From NCBI GenBank assembly GCA_032358255.1, contig JAULBX010029500.1, positions 1-21,799 of the forward strand: 21,799 nucleotides of DNA. The letters are read 5' to 3'. The position numbers and the translations under genes are program-made. Shown here one piece after another: positions 16,050 through 21,799 of the stretch (its first letter is position 1; each line of letters starts with the position of its first letter). This stretch comes from Heterotrichella gracilis (taxonomy: Eukaryota > Sar > Xanthophyceae > Tribonematales > Xanthonemataceae). The notes under the pieces were generated by a model, which was given only the letters and a program-made list of their open reading frames with translations, did no database searches and was not told the DNA's origin.

Positions 16050-16500
16050 AATGCCGCCAGCCAGGAAGGGGAACTCGTGCCACTGGACAGCTCTATGACC
16101 ATCTTTATTACTTGCGCAAGCCCGCTCACAACTTGACCGAACATTGTGTCAATTTGCCATGTTATTGCCCTCTCAGTGCGTCAAGGGTCCCACTCAGTAC
16201 TACAAGTTTTCCTGTCAGCACCAACAGCATGTGAGGGAACCAAGTGACACTGGACCCTTCAAGCTCTGGAACTGGCCCCAGGCAATAAAATATGCGACAC
16301 CTGTTCCCCAAAGTCCCCCCCCTCTTGGGCGCATCAAATGCTGCCGCATCACAGTTTCACCATCCTGCCTCTTGCGCTCGGCCCCCCTACTATATAATCC
16401 CCAGTCGTAGCAGCGCCAGCAGGGCAAACATGGTGGCGCTGGACCTCTATACGATACCCTCAAAACCCTCAGATTAAACTCGCCCGAAATGGACTACAAC
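16050..16500 (-). repeat. three decayed copies of the golgin last-exon region downstream of its stop
   Basis: The stretch of the GRIP exon at about 16607-16690 (plus strand CCACCAGGGAGGAAGGGAAC, then CTCCATGATACCCTTT and AACTCGCCCGA) recurs in degraded form. One copy is at 16413-16490 (CTCTATACGATACCCT, then AAACTCGCCCGAAAT), another at 16225-16285 (GAGGGAACCAAGTGACACTG, then CTCTGGAACTGGCCCC), and a third at 16050-16125 (CAGGAAGGGGAACTCG, then GCTCTATGACCATC). They lie past the stop codon, in the expected 3' UTR or beyond. Confidence 0.6.
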
Positions 16501-16573
16501 TTAACGCGCATCACTCCCATCCCCCTGTGATGCCCCTCCCCAAACCAGCGAATTATGGTGCCATCACGCGATG

Positions 16574-19500
16574 TCACCGCCCTCCACCCTGCGCCCCGCT
16601 TCCAGTCATGCCCACCAGGGAGGAAGGGAACCAGGCCCCATTGGAGCGCTCCATGATACCCTTTAGGGCCTGGAACTCGCCCGAGGTTGCCCTAAGTAGG
16701 GTTGCCACCGCAGGCAGCAGCGCTTCGCACTCGGCGGTGCGATTGGCTGCCAGTGCATCGATGAACTTGAGCAGCACGTTTTTCAGGTACAGCATGTCGG
16801 TGGGGGAGGAGGCCGGGGAGGGGGAGTTGGAGGCGGCATCGGTGACGCCGTAGAGGGAGCCGCCGCCGCGGGTGCGGGGGGTGGAGGAGGCTGCGAGGTG
16901 CGGGGAGGGTAGGAGGTTAGGTGGGCAAGCAGTTGGCAAAGTGAGACCTAATGAAAATGCGTTGCTTGCCCTTTCCAGCAAATTAAAAAGTGTTCTTCAC
17001 CGTTATCAACAATTTCCAGCTATAAAACAATGTCCATTTCATCTAATTTATTTATATTAACTATTCTAAGACATTCACAAAATGGACCTGCTACCGGCGT
17101 GCCCTCCTCGGTTTGGATAAACTCTCCTATGCTACTCGATTCCAGCAGACCCAAAACACCCCCGCCAATCCCCACCCTCATCCCCCAACACCCCACGCAC
17201 CGTAGCCCTTGCCACTCCCCCGGAACTCCAGGTCCGCCAGTATTGCCCTGAACTCCTCCAGCTCCGCCTTGGCCTGGCTCAACTCCTGTGCCTGCTGCTG
17301 GTGACGCTGGGCAGAGCCACGTGCCAGGTCCTCATAGGCTGTCTCGACCTGGCTCAGGCGCTGCTGAGCGGAGGCGCGGGCGCGGGCCTCGACGGCCCTG
17401 CGAGTGGGAAAACACGTTGGTCTGGTGGTATGGACAGGGACAGTCAGAGCAGGTCTACATATCCACCTTATAACCCTACTTGTTCATTGGAAAACTGAAC
17501 AAGTGCGCGTGCATGGTCCTCGTATTACTGCTGGGCAGAGGTGCGGTAGCCCGCCTCAGTGTCCAGGCGCCATTTGCACAATGGTAGCATGTGTTGGCCA
17601 CAAGTTGGGCACCACTTCAACCCCACCCCCTCCAACCCCCATTACCCACCACCGCCACAACCCACCTCCTCTCCCCCTCCGCCTCCATCTCCGCCTGCAG
17701 CCCCTCCATCACCCCGCCCAGCGCAGCCAGCTTGCCCTCCAGCCGTTCAACCTCCTCGCGGCAGGGCGCGGGCCACAGCATGCGGTTGCCGCCCGCTGCC
17801 GCCAGCCGCTCCTGAAGCCGCAGCTCCAAGGAGTGCTCAACCTGAAAAAGGGGTGGTGTTTTTCAGGGGGTTGCTTTGGGGAGGCACAACCTGAGAATGG
17901 GGTGAATGGTGGTGGTGGTGATTGAGTGCATGTACTCATGGAGTGCTTCATTTGGAATTAATGGGTGGGTGGTGGAGGCCAGTGGGGATGCCATGAAGGG
18001 TCATGCCACCAGCAGCAGCCAGACGCTCAATATCTATGGCTCTATACAGGGCTCAACTTGACACGCATTGCGCTTCCCCGCGTCCACCGCTATCACCACA
18101 ACCGCCACCGCCCCACCTGCTGCAGCCTCCTGTCCGCCTCCCTTGCCTCCCCCCTGGCCTCCTCCGCCTGCGCCTGCGCCCCCCTCAGCCGCGCCTCCAG
18201 CCCCGCAGCTATCTTGGCGGTGGCAAGCAGCTCACCCTCCACCCGCAGGCGCTTGCCCTCCAGCTCGCGCACTAGCACCTTGTAGTTGTCCAGCTTGCCA
18301 GCCTCTGCAGGAAACAGAGAGGATATATTATTATCATGTGCCTCGTTGTCAGAGGGATTGGCAGCTGTCTGTTGTCATGGCAAATGCCTGTGGGTGATTC
18401 CAGTTGCATCATTGTCATTTACTTCATGATTATTTGATGCCATCTTATTTTAATTGGCATGCTTTGTGCTTCAATCGCCCGCTCAGTTGTCCGGTTGCTG
18501 ACCACCACCGCTACCACCACCGCCATCCCATGGCCGCTGCTCTTTCAGCCTCTCCTCCCGCGCCCGCACCCACATCCACCGCCTCCCTGTCCTACGCCAC
18601 CACCGCCACACTCCCCCCACCACCCACCTGCCCGCTGCTCCTCCAGCCGCTCCTCCAGCGCCCGCACCCGCACAGCCAACGCCTCCCGCTCCTGCGCCAC
18701 CACCTCAGCCGCAGCCGCCTCAGCACCCGCTGCTGCCTCTGCCGCCTCAGCGTGTGCCAGGCGCTGCTCAAGGGACTCAACCTGGGCATGGCTACTTGCC
18801 AAGGACCTGAGAGGTTTGGAAAGAGGCCATGTAAAGTTGCACGTACCTGTATTTGGTTATTGAACATTATGCAACATTGGGTTCCCAAGGTACTTCACCT
18901 GGGCATGGATGCTAGCCAGGGTCCTGGGGAGTTGCGGAGCACGAAATCAAATACGGATAGTTTTACCTTTCTTTTCTGTTAGCGGTTATTGCAATGATTG
19001 TGGAGAGGATGGGGGGCATAAGGCTATTAGCAATATACGGTATAATTTTCTGACAAAATTGCAGATCATTTTCACGTGACCTCAATTTTTGGCTGGACGA
19101 TTTTGGACTTGCAGGGTCTTGGCTTTGTGGGAGTGTGCACACTGCCCCACCCCAACCCTCTTTCCCGCCCACCCTCCCCACCTTGTGAGGCTGTTGACGC
19201 TCTCCTCCAGCTCGCTGATCTGCTCGCGCTGCCGGGTGAGGAGCTCGGCGGTGCTGCGCTCGCTATCCGGGGCAGCTGCGCGGGTGGGGTGGGTGGGGGT
19301 GGGGGTGGAGGGGGGTTGATGGGTGGTGTGTGTGTGGAAGTCGTGCATGCAGGATGTGTAAAAAACCTTCCCAGTCATCAAAATGTCGTGGCCCTCTGCT
19401 CCAGCTCCCCGGGGCCTGCCCGCCTTACCGCAGATGCACTCAATCCAATTTACAGCAAATGTCCCCAAACACATGCATAAAAAAATAGAAAAAATGTGGT

Positions 19501-21594
19501 CTTCAGCATTTAATATGTACTTTTTAGGTGAATGTTAAAATAATGTAAGAAATAAATTCGCTTTTATTGTAGTAAGGTGGTTCCGCTTGAATACAGAAGC
19601 GGGAATTGTAGGTCTGTAAAATCCTTTTACATTTCTAAACTGCAAAGACACAGCACACATGTCACCACCCACCCTTGTTCTTGTGCTGATGCAGCGCCGC
19701 CTCCGCCTGCTCCGCCCTGGCCGCCTCCCGCTCCCTCTCCCGCGCCTCCTTGCGCACCTCCTTCTCGAGGCGACGGCACTCAGACTGGGACTCCTTGAGC
19801 TCGCGCTCGCAGCGGGTGGCTCGCAGCTCGGCCTTGTCGGCCTTCCTGCGGGTGGGGTTTTGTGGCAGATTGTCAGGAGGGAGGGAGGCTGGCACCGTGA
19901 TTTGACATTAAAATCACATGTGAAATACTTCGTTACAAAGGAAGAGTTTTAAAGGTTGTTGGTTTTTCTTTAATTGTGTGTACTCTGCAACATGACTTCG
20001 ACTGCAACCCTTGAGCTCGCGCTCGCAGCGGGTGGCGCGCAGCTCGCCCTTGTCTGCCTTCCTGCGGGGTTTGAAGGGGTCGAGGTTTTCAAAACTGTGT
20101 CTGTGCGATCACCATGATGATACTAAACTACATAAAGAATTTATTTTCATTAAATTTCAAGTCTTTAAAATAGATGTCGTACTTTTCCCCAACCCCTACC
20201 CAACCCCAAAGGCATTCAACCCAAAAGCATCCCCCACCACTCACTTGTCCGCCGCCTCTGCGCGTTGCTCCGCCTCCAGGCAAATGTCCTGCGCGCGCTT
20301 GAGCATCTCAGAGTGCTGGCTGGCGGCGCCGTTCACCCGCCCACGCAGCTCCTGGAAAAAAAGAGGGTGGGTCGGTCAGGGAGGGAAAATTGGACTGGCA
20401 ATCATGCGACAATCCATAGCACCACCACACACACACCCGCACCCGCACCTGGATGCATCCTCCTTACCTGCAACCGCCCCCCCCCAACCCCCTCACCTCA
20501 CCCACCAACCCACCACCATCACCGGTACCTGCTCTTATGTCCGCACCTTTTGCCCCCACCATTCCATCCCCAACCTCATCAACCCCCCTTGTCCCACCCA
20601 CCACTGCCCCTGTAACCGCTCCTCCCATGCTCTGCCTGCACCTTGTCCTCCTCTCCCCACCACCATTCCACTCTTGAATATGCAAACTTTAAATATTCAC
20701 CCCCACCTCACCTGTATCCGCTTCTCTGCCTTCTCGGCCTGCACCTTGTTCTCCCCCCCACCACCACCACTCCATTCTTGATAACATTTATATCAATGAT
20801 CCACCCCCCACCGCACCTGTATCCGCTTCTCAGCCTTTTCCGCTTGCACTTTGTTCTCCTCTCTGGCGCCAGCCAGCTCCCCGGCCAGGCGCTCCGCCTG
20901 CGCCTGCAGGGCAGTCACCTGCTCCGAAAGCGCGGCGCACCCTGCACAGCCCCCGCCCGCCTCGTCCACCCCCTCCACTTGCTCTCGGCGCTCCAGCTCC
21001 AACCGCTGGAGCTTGGCTGCGGTGTGGGGTGGGGTGGGGCTTTATTTCATCGCCTGGTGTATTTCAGTTGTTTTAAAAGAAAATCATCACTCTATAGCTT
21101 GAGAATTTTGCTTGTTTGCTTGGGAGATGAAGGTGATAGGCAGCGGCTGGGTTCACCACCAGCGGTGGATTGCAACCCCCGGGGATTGCGTATGCATGAT
21201 ACATGATATTGCCAGGTCACCATTCAGGGAGATACCCATGGTGGGTGGGAGTGTTTTGGCAATGCCGTAAAATAACTGCACACACACCCACCTAGCACCA
21301 ATCCAGATTAAATTATTTTCACATATTTTGTGTTATAAACCAGTTTCAACAAATAATTTAGTTTTTTATTAAAGTAATAATCCATTTATTATCCCTGCCC
21401 ACCCACCCATCAGCGCATCGCTCCTGTCCCGCTCCTCGGCAAGCCTCTGCACCAGCACCCCCACCGCATCCTCCTCCCCCATACCCTCCACCTCCCCACG
21501 CGCACCATCCAAGGCCGCATCGCTGGCCTCCGCACGCACCCGCAGCGCATCGAAGGCGGTGGGTGGGTTGGACCGGTCGTGAGCTGCACTGGAT
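16574..21594 (-). CDS. golgin with coiled coil and C-terminal GRIP domain (5' partial)
   Basis: Ten exons on the minus strand (21594-21407, 21016-20817, 20351-20245, 19845-19673, 19275-19182, 18794-18628, 18304-18117, 17841-17666, 17397-17201, 16890-16574) join through GT-AG introns of mixed phase. They give 601 residues to a TGA at 16574, and every junction closes in frame. The first ~490 residues are almost continuous heptad coiled coil rich in E, A, R, L and Q (KLQRLELERREQVEG; RLAHAEAAEAAAG; RELEGKRLRVEGELLATAK; QRLSQVETAYEDLA). A Ser/Gly/Pro linker leads to the GRIP domain at about 528-575: DMLYLKNVLLKFID, then CEALLPAVATLLRAT. The Tyr of LYLKN corresponds to the conserved GRIP tyrosine required for Arl1 GTPase binding, so targeting to the trans-Golgi and vesicle tethering is the expected role. 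The protein runs ~25 residues past the GRIP core. No start codon lies in the window; the next upstream sequence contains retrotransposon. Confidence 0.9.
17525..17575 (-). repeat. ghost copy of golgin exon 9 head
   Basis: The minus strand reads GAGGCGGGCTACCGCACCTC and then GCCCAGCAG followed by TAA. This parallels the exon 9 head (17397 downward: GAGGCCCGCGCCCGCGCCTC then GCTCAGCAG), that is EAGYRTSAQQ-stop against EARARASAQQ. It lies in the preceding intron, ends in a stop codon, and would truncate the protein if spliced in. Confidence 0.6.
18891..18922 (-). repeat. ghost copy of golgin exon 6 acceptor and head
   Basis: Plus-strand TTCACCTGGGCATGGATGCT then AGCCAGGGTCCT (18895-18926) parallels TCAACCTGGGCATGGCTACT then TGCCAAGGACCT at the real exon 6 border (18777-18808). 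On the minus strand the copy reads AGCATCCATGCCCAGGTGAA, matching AGTAGCCATGCCCAGGTTGA. It lies 118 bp upstream of the real exon border. Confidence 0.65.
20002..20064 (-). repeat. copy of golgin exon 4 acceptor and first ~19 codons
   Basis: The minus strand from 20064 has CCCCGCAG|G then KADKGELRATRCERELK, nearly identical to the real exon 4 head at 19845 (CCCGCAG|G then KADKAELRATRCERELK). The acceptor is intact and in the same phase, but no donor follows, the copy ending in intron sequence after GGTTGCAG. The step is 217-219 bp. Identity is high, so this is one of the younger duplications. Confidence 0.85.
20526..20860 (-). repeat. three to four copies of golgin exon 2 end
   Basis: The real exon end at 20817 encodes ENKVQAEKAEKRIQ|GTGCGG. 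A copy ending at 20712 (plus CTGTATCCGCTTCTCTGCCT, donor GTGAGG) keeps both coding match and donor. A third ends near 20615 (CTGTAACCGCTCCTCCCATG, donor changed to GGGC), and a fourth, weak copy is at 20526-20575 (CTGCTCTTATGTCCGCACCT, donor GTACCG). Each is followed by a CCACCACC...ATTCC stretch, so exon end and flank were duplicated together in steps of about 80-105 bp. Confidence 0.75.
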
Positions 21595-21675
21595 CTGCAA
21601 GGACGGTTACGGTTGGAGCTACAGTTACAGTTGCAGCTGCAATGACGTATTTCCTAGAACTCACATCCCTAGTGA

Positions 21676-21799
21676 CTTGCAGATTTAGTATTTGTTTATT
21701 TCTTGGTAGTATTATCCCCCGGTTTGGATAGTGCCTGGGAGGAGAACGTTCCTGTCTTCCTAGGGTTTGTGGACCTTACCAAAGCCTATGACTCGGTAG
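21676..21799 (+). mobile_element. non-LTR retrotransposon reverse transcriptase, fragment running off the window
   Basis: In one open plus-strand frame from 21676 to the end, the translation closes with WEENVPVFLGFVDLTKAYDS plus V. F-x-D-L-x-K-A-Y/F-D-S-V is the signature of reverse transcriptase motif A (first catalytic Asp) in LINE-type elements, and a preceding Trp/Glu-rich helix is usual there. No earlier RT motif is visible upstream, where stops occur, so the copy is probably 5' truncated. It is antisense to the golgin and likely sits in an upstream intron of that gene or beyond its 5' end. Confidence 0.7.

Larger units (their letters stand above)
15263..16573. other. intergenic region between GT47 5' end and golgin 3' end
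   Basis: Both flanking genes are on the minus strand, so this holds the golgin 3' UTR and the GT47 promoter. No coding frame is convincing. The golgin-proximal part (about 16040-16500) carries decayed copies of the golgin last exon. The GT47-proximal part carries a hairpin/palindrome cluster at 15682-15751. A TGCATGCATGCATGCA run occurs near 15497-15513. Confidence 0.6.

Noticed and set aside
20011..20781. 256-codon plus-strand open frame rich in Pro, His and Thr
   Set aside because: It is antisense to golgin exons and C-rich introns; composition follows CCACC repeats.

Overview
This is eukaryotic nuclear DNA. Three genes are cut into many short exons with GT-AG introns, and their reading frames close exactly across every junction I tested. 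The repeated motif TTTAGGG/CCCTAAA (plant and green-algal telomere type), a GT47 exostosin-like glycosyltransferase and TGTAA-type candidate polyadenylation signals together suggest a green alga. That is an inference; the sequence does not name the species.

Layout. Bases 1-140 look like the 3' tail of a non-LTR retrotransposon ending in (ACTT)n. From 4304 down to at least 788 (minus strand) lies a six-exon gene of unrecognised function, with a complete 5S rRNA gene (2063-2183, same strand) inside its third intron. A divergent intergenic region (4305-4995) separates it from a ten-exon plus-strand gene (4996-9960) encoding a TPR protein with a C-terminal J domain that keeps HPD. About 1.5 kb without recognisable genes follows. 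Next come an intronless, unrecognised minus-strand ORF (11515-12576) and a two-exon minus-strand exostosin-like GT47 gene (13862-15262). The last 5 kb (16574-21594, minus) hold the 3' ten exons of a golgin: coiled coil followed by a C-terminal GRIP domain. The final ~120 bases, on the plus strand, encode the start of a retrotransposon reverse transcriptase ending in a KAYDSV motif.

The most unusual feature is shared by all three intron-rich genes. Around most exons the adjoining introns hold one to three imperfect copies of the end of that exon: either its 3' end plus the 5' splice site, downstream, or its 5' end, sometimes with the 3' splice site, upstream. Units are about 55-200 bp and often tandem. 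In the first 9.1 kb TTTAGGG-type motifs sit inside or beside these copies. Many copies keep an intact GT donor, so they are either decoy splice sites or the debris of repeated tandem duplication across exon-intron borders. The two genes in the first 10 kb have only phase-0 introns; the golgin has mixed phases.

The genes do not form a pathway. A J-domain/TPR co-chaperone, a secretory-pathway glycosyltransferase and a trans-Golgi tether are ordinary eukaryotic neighbours.
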